Below the pieces are notes generated by a model. That model was not told where the DNA came from. It worked only from the letters and a program-made list of their open reading frames with translations, and made no database searches. Below are positions 16,769 through 26,768 of a stretch of DNA of 64,000 bases, piece by piece. A program made the position numbers and the translations under genes. Each line of letters begins with the position of its first letter. The first letter of the stretch is position 1. Source of the stretch: JBFFMO01 sp041390025 (lineage in GTDB: Bacteria > Myxococcota_A > Bradymonadia > Bradymonadales > Bradymonadaceae); assembly GCA_041390025.1 (NCBI GenBank), contig JAWKQR010000011.1, positions 62,001 through 126,000 of the forward strand, given 5' to 3'.

Positions 16769-18364
16769 TCAGAAGGAATCGTCGAATTCGGCATCAATCC
16801 ATTCCTGCCCGTTGCGCAGCCGAAGCAACGCAGCCGCCGCCGTCTTCTTGACCTCGTTGTCGTCGGACTGAGCCAGCTCGCTCAGCGCCCCCCGCGCGCG
16901 TTCCGTGCCGATGCGTTCGAGCAACGGGATCACCCCAGAGACGATCACCTCGGCTTCCTCGTAAACGAGTTTCATGACTGACGCGGTCAAGCTGTCGTTC
17001 CCGAAGCCGCGCCGCGAACCAAAAGCCGCAGAGCGCGTTGTTGCACCTCACGGTCATCGACGCCAAGCACCATCGCGAGGTCGCGCACCATCTCGGCAGG
17101 CCATCTCAGGTCCGCCGTAAGGCCCTCGTCGGGCGTGGATTGTTCCAGCAGTTCGAGTCCAGTGATCAGCACCGGGCGGTGGTGTTCGGCGTCAAAGAGC
17201 GCGCGCAGCGCCATCCGCTGGACCTCCGAGGTGCCACGCGATCCCGAGGTCGCATGTCCCACGGCCCGCAGCAGGTATGCCTCCGTGTACACGAACGTCT
17301 CGTCGTTTGACGCGAGGCGCCGACGATGCACACGCTCGAACGCCGCCTCCAAAGCCGGGAACAGGTGCCGATCGCTTTGGCCAAGGCCAGCCGACAGTCC
17401 CTTCGCCGCCGCGAGGGCCACTTCGCCTTCGGTGATATCGACCGCGGCGATGGCGCGACGGGCAAGATCCTCGTCCCCAGAAGCTCCGGCGCACATTGCT
17501 GCTGCTGCCCTCACAAAAACGTCGGTGTCGTAAAGTCCGCCACGAACGACCTCACATTCGTCGGTGTCGGCATCGGCGTGGAGGTGCATCGCGAGTAGTC
17601 GAAACGCGATCGCGCGGTTCGCGTTCGTGCCTTCGCGCAGCAGCAGATTCAGCGCGATGGGACGGCCGATAGGGTCACCTGACTCCAACAGAAAGTTTAG
17701 CCCAAACACCTGCGCCTTTGCCGCCCTCGCGCACCATGCGTGCAGCCAGCTCAAGGGCGTTTGGACGCGCCTTGAGCTCGTTGAACCAATACGCTTGGTG
17801 TGCGCCCGTCGCGGTGCGAAGTTTGGCGAGCAATTCCGTGTCGTCGACCTGCGAGATCAGCGCATCCGATGTGCCGTCCAGCAGTTGCTCCAGCCCGGCT
17901 TGGGCGCGCTCGCGCACGATCTCCGACTCGTCGTTTAGCATCTGCTTGAGGAACGCCCGTGCGCGCGGATCCCCGAGGGCAGCCAGAGTCTGTGCCGTCC
18001 ACGCACGAACGAACGGGTCGTGGTCCTCGGCAACATCCATCAGGAAGCTCAAGACGCGCGCACCGTCCTCCGGCCGCGCGAGCTTTGCAATGCCCTTCAT
18101 CGCCAGTCCGCGCGCGTCGGAGTCCTCGATCGATCCTCGTCGATCCCACACAAATCGCATCAGATTGATCATGGCCGCAGGGGTGCCGATGCGCGCGATG
18201 ACACCGATCAACGCCCGACGCGCCCGCGGCGTGGCAAATGCGATGTTCGCCACAATCGCGTCAAGATGCTCGGCGCCGAGCGCGACAAGCGCGTCCGCTG
18301 CCTCTTGCTGCGTGGGCACGTCCGGGTGGTCGAGTTGAAACGTCAGTTGGGCGATGTCAGGCAT
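16769..18364 (-). CDS. HEAT-repeat protein (two compensating frameshifts)
   Basis: Three pieces read as one protein of about 530 residues made of HEAT/PBS-lyase-like helices, for example P-F-V-R-A-W-T-A-Q-T-L-A-A-L-G-D-P-R-A and N-E-V-K-K-T-A-A-A-A-L-L-R-L-R. The first piece runs from ATG 18364, with GAGGAG five bases upstream, to about 17715. There the frame shifts within G-G-K-G-A so that the text continues Q-V-F-G-L-N-F-L-L-E. Near 17000 it shifts back to L-V-Y-E-E-A-E-V-I-V-S-G. Pieces one and three are in the same frame, so the two indels compensate. HEAT proteins act as scaffolds; no enzyme motif is seen. It is divergent from the giant TPR gene. Confidence 0.72.
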
Positions 18365-18481
18365 TCGGGCTCCTCGTTGCACCGAGGATTGACGAGCAGG
18401 AGGCGTTCGTCAACGTCGTAGGAATTGACACTGCTTGGCGTCGGGGCTGATACTCGTCTGGTCATCCTACATTTGGACACC

Positions 18482-21400
18482 ATGGCTGGACACGAAGACG
18501 ACGACTTCCCGGTTCAGGGGTTTGTGACCGATCCGCCTACTTCGAGCCGTTACTCAGACGGCTTGGACGAGGGGACCGAATCTGAAGCCCACAACGAACC
18601 CGATTGGAGCGAGATCGCGCGATTTGTTGGCGAAACGGCCTCCCACATTTTGGAGGAGTTCTTCGACGTCGACGACGTGCCGGTCAACCTTGACGCGTCC
18701 ACGCAACACGACATTCGAGACGCCGTGTCACCGGCAGCGCCGGTGCCGCCGCCGCCGCCCAAACTCCCGCCGTCAGCCAGCGACACGACCGAGATCGAGA
18801 TCGCCGAGCTCAGCGCGGATTGGGCGCCTGACAGCGTGTTCGACCAAACCGGGATTCAGTTTGTCGACCCCGACACCGGGGACGTGATCTCGGTCGCAGA
18901 CGTGGACGCCGCAAAAAAGAAGGGTGCGAACACAAAGCCGCAGAAGTTTGGCATTCGCCTGCCCGGGGTCGATCCGCTGAAGCTTCCGGGCATCTGGGGC
19001 GCCTTCTTGACCGAGCTCAAGGAAGAGATCGAAGCCGAGCCCGACCCCCGGCACCGTGCCGCGTACGTCTACGTGTTCGCGAACGTTGTTCGCGCGCTGA
19101 CCGGCGTGCAGACCCCCCCGGAGGTGTTCGAAAGTTTGGCCGACGACGCCGGGGCGGTGTTGCGCTCGAACCTGTTGGAACGTTTGGCGTTCCATTGGCA
19201 GTCGGCCGACGAACCGTTCTTCAAGCTCATGGCGCGACTCGAACGGCTCGACGAATCAGCGGAAGGCGCGTTGGGTACCATCCGTCGCTCTTCGATTGCG
19301 TTTGAGCGGTTGCTCGACGGCGAGGCCTCGGAGGCGACGCGGCAGCGCCTTCGTGAGCGTATGATCCCACCCGAGACGTTTCCCGCGTTGGTAGTCAAGG
19401 CGGTGGAGGGCCACGCGAGCCATAACCTCGGAAACTCGATCAACGCATGGCGTCGGCTGGGTAAACACGCACACGGCGAGCTCAAACGCGCCGCGACCGT
19501 GATGGTGCCGTGGTTGCTGCACGGCAACCCGGCGTTTTTCGAGGTCATCGACGCGATGGCCGCCGACGGCGCCGCGTCACGCGCGCAGATGTTTTTTGTG
19601 CAGCGAGAAGCCCATCAGACCGGCAACTGGTGGCACGAAGCGCGCGCGCTCAAGCGGCTGGTGTCGCAGGATGGGCGCATCGGCCAACGCGCCAAGAACG
19701 AAACCGAGCCCGCGAAAAAGCGGTTGCTGCGTGAATCCGCCGCACGATTGTTCCGGTTGGCGACGATTCTTGAACGGCTGCAGTCCACCGACCTGACCGG
19801 AAGTGACCTAGAGGGCCTTACGTCGTACCGCGTGTTGCGTGATGCCGTGTCCCTCAACGCCACCAATTTCGTCATGCTCCGACAATTGGAGCGCTGGGCT
19901 CGGGCGCGGGGCGACTCCGCCACGGTCGAGCAGGCCTTGGTCTCGCAGGCCGAACTCGTGGACGATGACGAGGTCAAAGCACTGATCTGGGAGCGCTTGG
20001 CCGCGCTGCACGAGCAGACAACTCACGAAATCCGCATCATGGCGGATTATCTGCAACTTTCGTTGGAGGCCGACGCCGATTGCTTGCCCACGTTGATTTC
20101 GCTTGGGCAACAGATCATCTTGCACGGCGCCTTTGCAGACATGTTGGAGCTCAAAGGAGTGCCCGCGGGCGAGGAACTGCGCGCTGTGCAGAGTGCATGG
20201 CGCCGTGCGGAATTGCTGGAGCGAACCGGCGGTGACCCGCGCGAGATTCTGAGCTTGTACCGATCTGCACGTGACGAAAATCCTGAGAGCATCCATCTGT
20301 TCTTCTGCGTCGAGCGTTCATTGGCACGCATCGCAGACTGGCGCGGCCTGCGCACCCTCTACGATGTGACCCTCGAAGATGAAGACCTGTGCGAGAAGCT
20401 TGACCGAACGGGCGTCGTGCGAGATTGCCGGCTGGCCGTGGAAGCCTTCCTCGAGGACGTCCAAGAGGATTTGACCCATGAATGGGTCGAGCATCTGGCG
20501 ATTCCCGGCATGGTTGATGACGGGGCTTACTGGCGCGTTGTATCAGCGCGCGTGGAAGCCGGCGAGGCCGACGCCGTGTTGCGCGAACTCGAGACGCTGG
20601 AGTTTGACACACGCGGTGAGTCGACGCCGCACCGCGCTCGGACCCTGTTGTGGTACACGTGGCTTGCCGAGGCCCTGGGCCGCGATGCACGCGGGACCGT
20701 GGATGCATACCGCGAGCTTTTCCTGACCGCGACGGGGATTTTCCAACGCCGCTACGCCTTGTTGGGTCTCCTGCGTTTGCGCGATTTCTCGTGGGTCGCC
20801 GATTCGGTTGCTGCGGGCGACCTGAGTGGTTTTGCCATCACGATCGAATCGCCATCACAATCTTATCGCATGCAGATTGCGGGCGAGCTGTATGCCCTTG
20901 GGGGCGATTACGAGGCCGCGCTCGATCAGTTCGGCAATGCGCTGGACCAGACCGAAGAGCCCGTGGAGCGTGCGGAAGCTGCGGAGCGTGCGCTTCACCA
21001 CGCCATTCGATCACGAAAGTGGCCGCTCGCGTTCCGCTTTTTGCCCCATTGTTTTGACGGGGAAGAGCCGCGTTCCGTGGCGGAGTTCGCGCGTCATTTG
21101 GCCGCGTGTACGGTCGACCCGACCGAAGTGCTCGAACGCTTAGACGCCGCCAATTTGCAGCCCGTGCACTCGCCGACCACCATCTTGGATGAGCTTGAGC
21201 TCGCGTACCGCGGCCGCGATTGGAAACGTGGGAGTCGTCTCATCGGGCAGGGCTTATCCACGGCCGAGGCGGGGAGCATCGACTTCCGAGCGTTCCTGCT
21301 TGAGCAGGCGATCCTCGTGGGCGGTTGGGGTTGGGATGCCCCCGAGGAAACCGTCGCGTGCCTCGACGATCTGTGGTCGTTGGACGCGTCGCTGCCAAAC

Positions 21401-24400
21401 GCGTCGCCGTTTTTCGCGGTGGCAGCATACCTTCGCACATACGCGCGGCTTGGCCGCAAAGAGAAGGTTGAAGAATGGTCGACCTTTGCGCGAAACAACT
21501 TCACGCAACAGGTCTCTGATGCGCTGCTCAAGGAAGCCGACGTCTATGTTCAGGCACGCAGTGGCACGGAGGCCGCGAAGTGGTATCGAAGCCGCGTCGA
21601 GACCGCTCCGGGGCCGTTGCAGCCGTATTACCGATGGATGGCGGCCACCCTCGCTTGGATGTTCGAGAAGCGCTCGCCAGCGGTGGCCCAAGAGTTGGTG
21701 GCCGCGACCGCGGCCGGAGACCCCACACACCGCGTGGGCGCATTTCTCGTGGCGATCGCGCTTGTTGACCACGACAACGAAGGGACCGCGCGGCAGTTGC
21801 GCATGCTGCGTCGCGCAGGAAACGCCCGTGCGGTTCAGCAGTGGGCGATGATTCGCAACCTCTTCCACCTCGCCACCGCCCAGAATTCGCCGGATCGCGC
21901 GATCGAGCTGATGGAGGAGGAATCGGGCTTGATGGCCTTTGATTGGTCCGCCATGGCCGTCGAGGTGTTCAGTCGCTCCATGCGGCGAACCCAAGCCGTG
22001 GAACGTCTGCGCGAACGCGCACGGTCCGCCCGGGGAGCGCGCGCGCTTGGCCTCGAGATCGCCCAGATTCTGGGTGACGTCGGCATGTTCCCTCGCCTGG
22101 CGTCCTCCGGTCTGCCTGGTGCGCATGTGCTGGTCGAAGTCTTGACCGCCCAAGACGAATTGGCCCATGCACCCGGATGGCGAGTGGAGGCGCGGCTCGA
22201 AGACTTGCAGCGTTCCATCAGTGAAGAGTCCCAAGAGCAAGTGCGTCGTCGGTTGATGGCTTATCTGCTCGAGATCGATGAGGTGGTCTTTGGGTCACCT
22301 TGGTGTCCCGTACGTCTGGTCCACGCCGATCTGACACGCTTTGGCCTGTCCATCGACGAGCTCACTGCCCTGCAGCGCCGTGTCTCGACCTTCGGGCATG
22401 ACGACATCGCCGCGGAAGCGAGGCTGATGGTTGCGCGGCAGTTTCAACGCATGGGGCAGCGCGAGACCGCGTTGTCGCTGATGCCTTCGCAGATTACGGA
22501 CTCGTGCGTATCTCAGGCGTGGGCGCTGTTTGCCAACGCGATCGACCCCTACCTGCGAACCGCGCGCGTGGCACATTGGGCGCTTGGATTCTGGTCGGGG
22601 CGCCGCGATCGGATGCACGGCGTCGACGCCGAGATCGCGTACGAGCTTGGCCATTACTCCGAGATTGTTGGGGATGACGAGGCTGCCTTGGCGTCGTTCG
22701 TCGAGAGTTTGAACGCCCGCCCAACATTCCTCGCCTCGCAGGTGGCGGCGGGGCGGTTGCTTATCCGCCGTCGTGATTTCCTAGGTTTGGCGAAGATCCT
22801 TGAACAGGAGTACCACGCTGCGAAACGGCCCGAGGCGCAGGCATCGCTCGCATTTCGACTCGGTTACGTGTGGGACCGACGGCTGCGTGGACAGCCTGAA
22901 GCAAACGCCTCGGCCGAGGCATGGTTTCTCAAAGTCTTGCGTGTTCGCCCGCAGCACCTCCCCACACTTGAAGCTTTGCTCGAAATCGCCTTCCGAACTC
23001 AAAACTGGGAGGCCGCAACACAGTACCTTTCGCGCCTCGCCGATTTGGCGAAAAGCCCAACCGTTCAAGCGGGTTATTTAACTGAACTTGGCTCCATTTT
23101 GGAGCATCAGGTGAACGACGACGAGGCGGCTCTGGATGCCTACGATCGTGCGTTGATGATTGACCCCGACGACGTGCTCGCGTTTTTGGGGGTCTTGCGT
23201 ACGAGCCAGAAGGGGGACCGCGGGTTGGCGGCGATCCTCAAGCGTCTCGATGGATCACGCTCGCCCCGTGAAATCGAGGACTTGTCGCATCAACTCTTTG
23301 TGCTCGCACGCACCAACACCCGAGCCCGCGAGGCCGTGAAGTCTCGGTTCCCCAACTACTACGCGATTCACTTGGCATCGTTGGCCGAGTCTCTGGAGAA
23401 GCGCGTTTTCGACGTCGGCTCGGCGGTTGTGCTGGAGCGGGGCCACCACGACGCCCAAACGCGCCTGCTCATCATGGCCTTTGAGCGTCTGGGCAACCCG
23501 AAGCCGTTGGCCGGCAACGAGCTGTTGGCGGCCTCTCGCGTGGGTGCGGATCCGTTCAGCGAGGGACGCCTGATTCGGGCCATGCACCATGCGTGGCGAC
23601 AAATGGACCTAGAAGCGTTGGGACTGCTCGCGACATCGCGGGCGAGGCGGTCGTCGAGCCCCGTTGTACGGTCGTCCGAGCTGACGTGGATGGTGGCGAC
23701 CCAATACCTGCGCGGCGACCGTGAAGGTGCGCTGGAGGTCATTGAGCGGCTTCTCGGCCAGTACATGGACTTCCTGCCGGCCGTGAAGATCGCAAAGCTA
23801 CTCGCCGAAGAGCTCGGTGAGTGGGAGAGCGTCGTGCGCTGGTTCAAGCGCGACGCGCATCTGACACGGGTCGGTCAGATCTCGAACGCCAACCGTTTGC
23901 ACGCGTCACAGGTCCAGAAAGACCATTTGGGTGACCTTGATGCGGCGGTCGAGCAATTACGCAAAGTCATCGCTGCCAACCCGCGCCACCCCGAGGCTTT
24001 TGTGCGCCTCAAAGAGCTCTTGTGGACGCGTCGTGACTTCGACGACCTGCTGGATGCTTATGAAGAGCAGATCCGACACTCGAAGAGCGACGACGAGATC
24101 GTGGGTTGGCTTAACGAGATGGCAGACCTTGCGCTGGCCGAACAGTCCAACAGGGCCAAGACCATCGGCTACCTCACGCGGTCGCTCGAGCGCAACGGCT
24201 CGCAAACGCGCCGTTTGCGCATGCTCGGGGACCTCTACGAGCAGGTGCAGAACTACGCCATGGCCGTGCGGTGTTTTGGTGCGTTGACGAAGCTTTTGCC
24301 CGCAGGACCCGAACTGCAGAAGCTGTTTGCACACATTGGCCATCTGCTCGAAACGCAGCTCTCGCGGTCGAATGACGCCAAGGGAGCCTACATTCAAGCG

Positions 24401-25684
24401 CTGCGCTTGGATCCCCAGGACACGCGTGTGTTGGCTGCTTTGGCGCGCGTGTGCGAGGAGCGCGTGGAGCTTCAGGAATCGTTGCACTACTTGGCCAAGA
24501 TTCTGGAGGTTTCGAGCGACAGCAATGTGCTGCGCGCCGCCCGCGTCTCCACGTTCCGCGTTCAGGGGAAAGCCAACGTCGCGCTTGAGGAACTCCTAGC
24601 CACCGGCGGGACCCTGCTGCTGCACCATCCCGAGCAGCTCGATGCCGTCGACGAGCTAAGAAAACGCATGACCGCTGCCGGCCGTGGCGAGGATGTTGAG
24701 GCATTTTTCCGAAATCTGGCCATCGAGCAACTTGCGGCAGGTCAGGCCAACGGGCTTCAATCCCACTTCGAGATCGCGCACCGACTTGGGCACGCGGACC
24801 GCGCGTTCCGGCTCGCCTCATTGGGTCATTTCTCGGGCGTGGCGAAGGAAAATGCGAAGTCGTACTACATCGCGCATGCCGAGCCACGGCGGTGGCCAAA
24901 ACGTCCGATTCCAAACGAAGCCACGTCGGGATTGCTGCCAACCGAGCTCGTCGCTCCATTCATCGAGCTTCTCCGACTGAGTCGCGAGGCGGTCGAGGAG
25001 GCGATAGAAGGCAAGGGGGCAGACGAGTACATCAAACGCAACGCGCGCGTGAAGGAGCCCAAAGGCTTGGCGATGCAGCTGGCATGGCAGTGGCCCCAAC
25101 TCTACGGGTTGGAGCTGCGAGACGTCTACCAGACCGACAAGACGCTGCCCGGTCACTGTGACCTGACCTTTGACGGGGGTGTGCGCTTGGTCTTGGACGC
25201 GTCATGGTCCAAGGTCGCCGACCCCACGGAACAGCTTGTAGGGCTGGGCCGACGCCTCGCTGCATTGTCCATGGGCATTGGAGGTTGGAGTCGACTCAAA
25301 CCCGAGGAGCAGATTGCGGTGTTTGTTGCCGTGGTGTCGCAGTTTGCTTCCGGCTGGACGATGTCGAGCCACGTTATGCCTGACCACTTTAGCTCGGCGA
25401 AACTCGCACGGTGGCTCGAGAAAAAGGGACAGCGTGTGGCGCCCTATGCGTTGGAAATCTCAGGGCGGTTTGGGGCACAGGCGATCGAACGGCAATGCCG
25501 GCTGCTTCAGGTGGCCATTGAGCGCCTCGCCTGCGTGGTGATTGATGATCCCGGGCGCGCCATCAAATTCTCCGAGCTCGATCTCGAACCCGCGGGCGTC
25601 ACCGAGGCATCCTACGCATTCCTGCTCGACGTACCGGCCGAGCGGATACGTAACGCCATCGGCATTCAACTCAAAGACGCATGA
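18482..25684 (+). CDS. Giant TPR-like repeat protein (about 2400 residues)
   Basis: The largest gene in the window. ATG 18482 (M-A-G-H-E-D-D-D) is the likely start; the frame is open 57 bases further but without a better site, and no clear ribosome site is seen for either. The first 170 residues are acidic and proline-rich (P-V-P-P-P-P-P-K at about 84). The rest is continuous alpha-helix in TPR-like units, such as Y-A-L-G-G-D-Y-E-A-A-L-D-Q-F-G and D-E-A-A-L-D-A-Y-D-R-A-L-M-I-D-P-D-D. There is no signal peptide or membrane helix, so it should be cytoplasmic. It has an intact frame over 7.2 kb, unlike many neighbours. The stop overlaps the next start as ATGA. Large TPR scaffolds of this kind are common in Myxococcota; partners are unknown. 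Confidence 0.85.
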   Translation: MAGHEDDDFPVQGFVTDPPTSSRYSDGLDEGTESEAHNEPDWSEIARFVGETASHILEEFFDVDDVPVNLDASTQHDIRDAVSPAAPVPPPPPKLPPSASDTTEIEIAELSADWAPDSVFDQTGIQFVDPDTGDVISVADVDAAKKKGANTKPQKFGIRLPGVDPLKLPGIWGAFLTELKEEIEAEPDPRHRAAYVYVFANVVRALTGVQTPPEVFESLADDAGAVLRSNLLERLAFHWQSADEPFFKLMARLERLDESAEGALGTIRRSSIAFERLLDGEASEATRQRLRERMIPPETFPALVVKAVEGHASHNLGNSINAWRRLGKHAHGELKRAATVMVPWLLHGNPAFFEVIDAMAADGAASRAQMFFVQREAHQTGNWWHEARALKRLVSQDGRIGQRAKNETEPAKKRLLRESAARLFRLATILERLQSTDLTGSDLEGLTSYRVLRDAVSLNATNFVMLRQLERWARARGDSATVEQALVSQAELVDDDEVKALIWERLAALHEQTTHEIRIMADYLQLSLEADADCLPTLISLGQQIILHGAFADMLELKGVPAGEELRAVQSAWRRAELLERTGGDPREILSLYRSARDENPESIHLFFCVERSLARIADWRGLRTLYDVTLEDEDLCEKLDRTGVVRDCRLAVEAFLEDVQEDLTHEWVEHLAIPGMVDDGAYWRVVSARVEAGEADAVLRELETLEFDTRGESTPHRARTLLWYTWLAEALGRDARGTVDAYRELFLTATGIFQRRYALLGLLRLRDFSWVADSVAAGDLSGFAITIESPSQSYRMQIAGELYALGGDYEAALDQFGNALDQTEEPVERAEAAERALHHAIRSRKWPLAFRFLPHCFDGEEPRSVAEFARHLAACTVDPTEVLERLDAANLQPVHSPTTILDELELAYRGRDWKRGSRLIGQGLSTAEAGSIDFRAFLLEQAILVGGWGWDAPEETVACLDDLWSLDASLPNASPFFAVAAYLRTYARLGRKEKVEEWSTFARNNFTQQVSDALLKEADVYVQARSGTEAAKWYRSRVETAPGPLQPYYRWMAATLAWMFEKRSPAVAQELVAATAAGDPTHRVGAFLVAIALVDHDNEGTARQLRMLRRAGNARAVQQWAMIRNLFHLATAQNSPDRAIELMEEESGLMAFDWSAMAVEVFSRSMRRTQAVERLRERARSARGARALGLEIAQILGDVGMFPRLASSGLPGAHVLVEVLTAQDELAHAPGWRVEARLEDLQRSISEESQEQVRRRLMAYLLEIDEVVFGSPWCPVRLVHADLTRFGLSIDELTALQRRVSTFGHDDIAAEARLMVARQFQRMGQRETALSLMPSQITDSCVSQAWALFANAIDPYLRTARVAHWALGFWSGRRDRMHGVDAEIAYELGHYSEIVGDDEAALASFVESLNARPTFLASQVAAGRLLIRRRDFLGLAKILEQEYHAAKRPEAQASLAFRLGYVWDRRLRGQPEANASAEAWFLKVLRVRPQHLPTLEALLEIAFRTQNWEAATQYLSRLADLAKSPTVQAGYLTELGSILEHQVNDDEAALDAYDRALMIDPDDVLAFLGVLRTSQKGDRGLAAILKRLDGSRSPREIEDLSHQLFVLARTNTRAREAVKSRFPNYYAIHLASLAESLEKRVFDVGSAVVLERGHHDAQTRLLIMAFERLGNPKPLAGNELLAASRVGADPFSEGRLIRAMHHAWRQMDLEALGLLATSRARRSSSPVVRSSELTWMVATQYLRGDREGALEVIERLLGQYMDFLPAVKIAKLLAEELGEWESVVRWFKRDAHLTRVGQISNANRLHASQVQKDHLGDLDAAVEQLRKVIAANPRHPEAFVRLKELLWTRRDFDDLLDAYEEQIRHSKSDDEIVGWLNEMADLALAEQSNRAKTIGYLTRSLERNGSQTRRLRMLGDLYEQVQNYAMAVRCFGALTKLLPAGPELQKLFAHIGHLLETQLSRSNDAKGAYIQALRLDPQDTRVLAALARVCEERVELQESLHYLAKILEVSSDSNVLRAARVSTFRVQGKANVALEELLATGGTLLLHHPEQLDAVDELRKRMTAAGRGEDVEAFFRNLAIEQLAAGQANGLQSHFEIAHRLGHADRAFRLASLGHFSGVAKENAKSYYIAHAEPRRWPKRPIPNEATSGLLPTELVAPFIELLRLSREAVEEAIEGKGADEYIKRNARVKEPKGLAMQLAWQWPQLYGLELRDVYQTDKTLPGHCDLTFDGGVRLVLDASWSKVADPTEQLVGLGRRLAALSMGIGGWSRLKPEEQIAVFVAVVSQFASGWTMSSHVMPDHFSSAKLARWLEKKGQRVAPYALEISGRFGAQAIERQCRLLQVAIERLACVVIDDPGRAIKFSELDLEPAGVTEASYAFLLDVPAERIRNAIGIQLKDA

Positions 25685-26436
25685 GCACCTTCTACAAGAC
25701 GTGGGGCAGCGGTCAACGGGTGTACCTGGGCATCCACGGCTGGGGCGGAGGATGGCAAACGTTTGAACCCTTGCTGCCTTACCTGCCCGCGAACGTGACG
25801 CTCCACGCGGTGGACCTCCCCGGGTACGGCAGCACGTCCGCCCCGCAGGCGTGGACGCTTGATGCCATGGCCGATGCGGTCTGTGAGGTGATTGACCGGG
25901 TGCAGGGCGACATCACGCTTGTTGGGAACTGCAGCGGCGCGATCTTCGGAATGCTCGGTGTGCTCAAGCGTCCACAGCGTTTCGAGAGGCTGGTGCTCAT
26001 CGACCCATTTGCTTATTTTCCTTGGTACTTTCGCATCATGACCATCCCGGCGCTCGGGCGGCTGTTCTATGCGTCAGCGTTCCAGAACCCGCTTGGACGC
26101 ATCGCGACCAACCTCTCGTTGGCGAATCATCGGACCGACGAGTCTGACCTGACTCAGTCGTTCGAAGCGCTCAATCACGATGCTGTTTTCGCGCACCTGC
26201 AGCTGTTGGACGCCGTGGGGGACTATCACCGATTCGAACCCATCACGACGCCCATCGATTTGGTCAACGGCGAGAAGACGTTTGATGCCATTCGCCGCTC
26301 GGCAACGCTTTGGCAGGGGATCTGGCCACAAGCCCGCGTCCACGTTCTGGCCGGGGCGGCGCATTTGCCGTTGGAGGAGGCCCCAAGCGATCTGGCAAAA
26401 ATTGTCTTCAGGCCGAAAAAACGACGCGTAGGGTGA
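25681..26436 (+). CDS. Alpha/beta-hydrolase with Cys at the nucleophile position
   Basis: A 251-residue alpha/beta-hydrolase fold protein. The oxyanion block H-G-W-G-G-G is at 19-24, and the nucleophile elbow reads L-V-G-N-C-S-G-A. The centre residue of G-x-Nuc-x-G is Cys84 where most family members have Ser. The catalytic His is likely in A-G-A-A-H-L-P (about 228), with an acid candidate in V-N-G-E-K-T-F-D. Dienelactone hydrolases also use Cys at this place, but the overall sequence is nearer to lipase/esterase-like members. It is coupled by ATGA to the giant TPR gene, so the two are co-translated. Substrate unknown. Confidence 0.82.
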   Translation: MSTFYKTWGSGQRVYLGIHGWGGGWQTFEPLLPYLPANVTLHAVDLPGYGSTSAPQAWTLDAMADAVCEVIDRVQGDITLVGNCSGAIFGMLGVLKRPQRFERLVLIDPFAYFPWYFRIMTIPALGRLFYASAFQNPLGRIATNLSLANHRTDESDLTQSFEALNHDAVFAHLQLLDAVGDYHRFEPITTPIDLVNGEKTFDAIRRSATLWQGIWPQARVHVLAGAAHLPLEEAPSDLAKIVFRPKKRRVG

Positions 26437-26768
26437 TGTAGGTGATGAAATTAGTTACGAAAGCGCCGCCAAACATTAACGCATCGCGTCAATGTGCAAT
26501 TCGTGCGTCTTTATTGACGAATAGAGTGGTGCGTCAAAATGAATGATCGTTCAGCGCGAGGATTCATGCGGGCGGCGGGCAATTCTGTGTTGAAAATCAT
26601 TTGTCTGACCTAATCCGCTCGGTTATGCTTTGAGCATACAAGGTATGACGGGATGTGGGGCAACCTGCCTCGACCCTCTGAAAAGAGGGTCGGTGAGGCG
26701 TTCTTGCGCAACTTCAACTCCATTGACGTGCCGTGTGCAATTGCCGACACTGGCGGGCACGGAGAGCG
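26437..26768. other. 332-base intergenic region with inverted repeats
   Basis: No gene is seen. Near the end of the hydrolase gene lies an imperfect hairpin ACATTAACGC / GCGTCAATGT (26473-26495), nine of ten pairs, without a T-run. Further down is the strong structured element described separately at 26667-26699, about 70 bases before the next start codon. The base composition is clearly lower in GC than the flanking genes around 26437-26640, as expected for a promoter region. Confidence 0.6.
26667..26699 (+). promoter_or_regulatory. Strong two-part hairpin with GAAA tetraloop in a gene leader
   Basis: An eight-base perfect stem GACCCTCT / AGAGGGTC closes a GAAA tetraloop (26672-26691). A five-base outer stem GCCTC / GAGGC (26667-26671 and 26695-26699) is separated from it on one side by a GGT bulge. 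It is preceded by GGGGCAACCT. It lies about 70 bases before the start of the prepilin-like gene, with no T-run after it, so it is more likely a 5'-leader structure than a terminator. I cannot assign it to a known riboswitch class. Confidence 0.45.

Noticed and set aside
26651..26710. Cyclic-di-GMP (GEMM) riboswitch
   Set aside because: GGGGCAACC and a GAAA loop are suggestive, but the second helix and the conserved joining bases of GEMM are absent.
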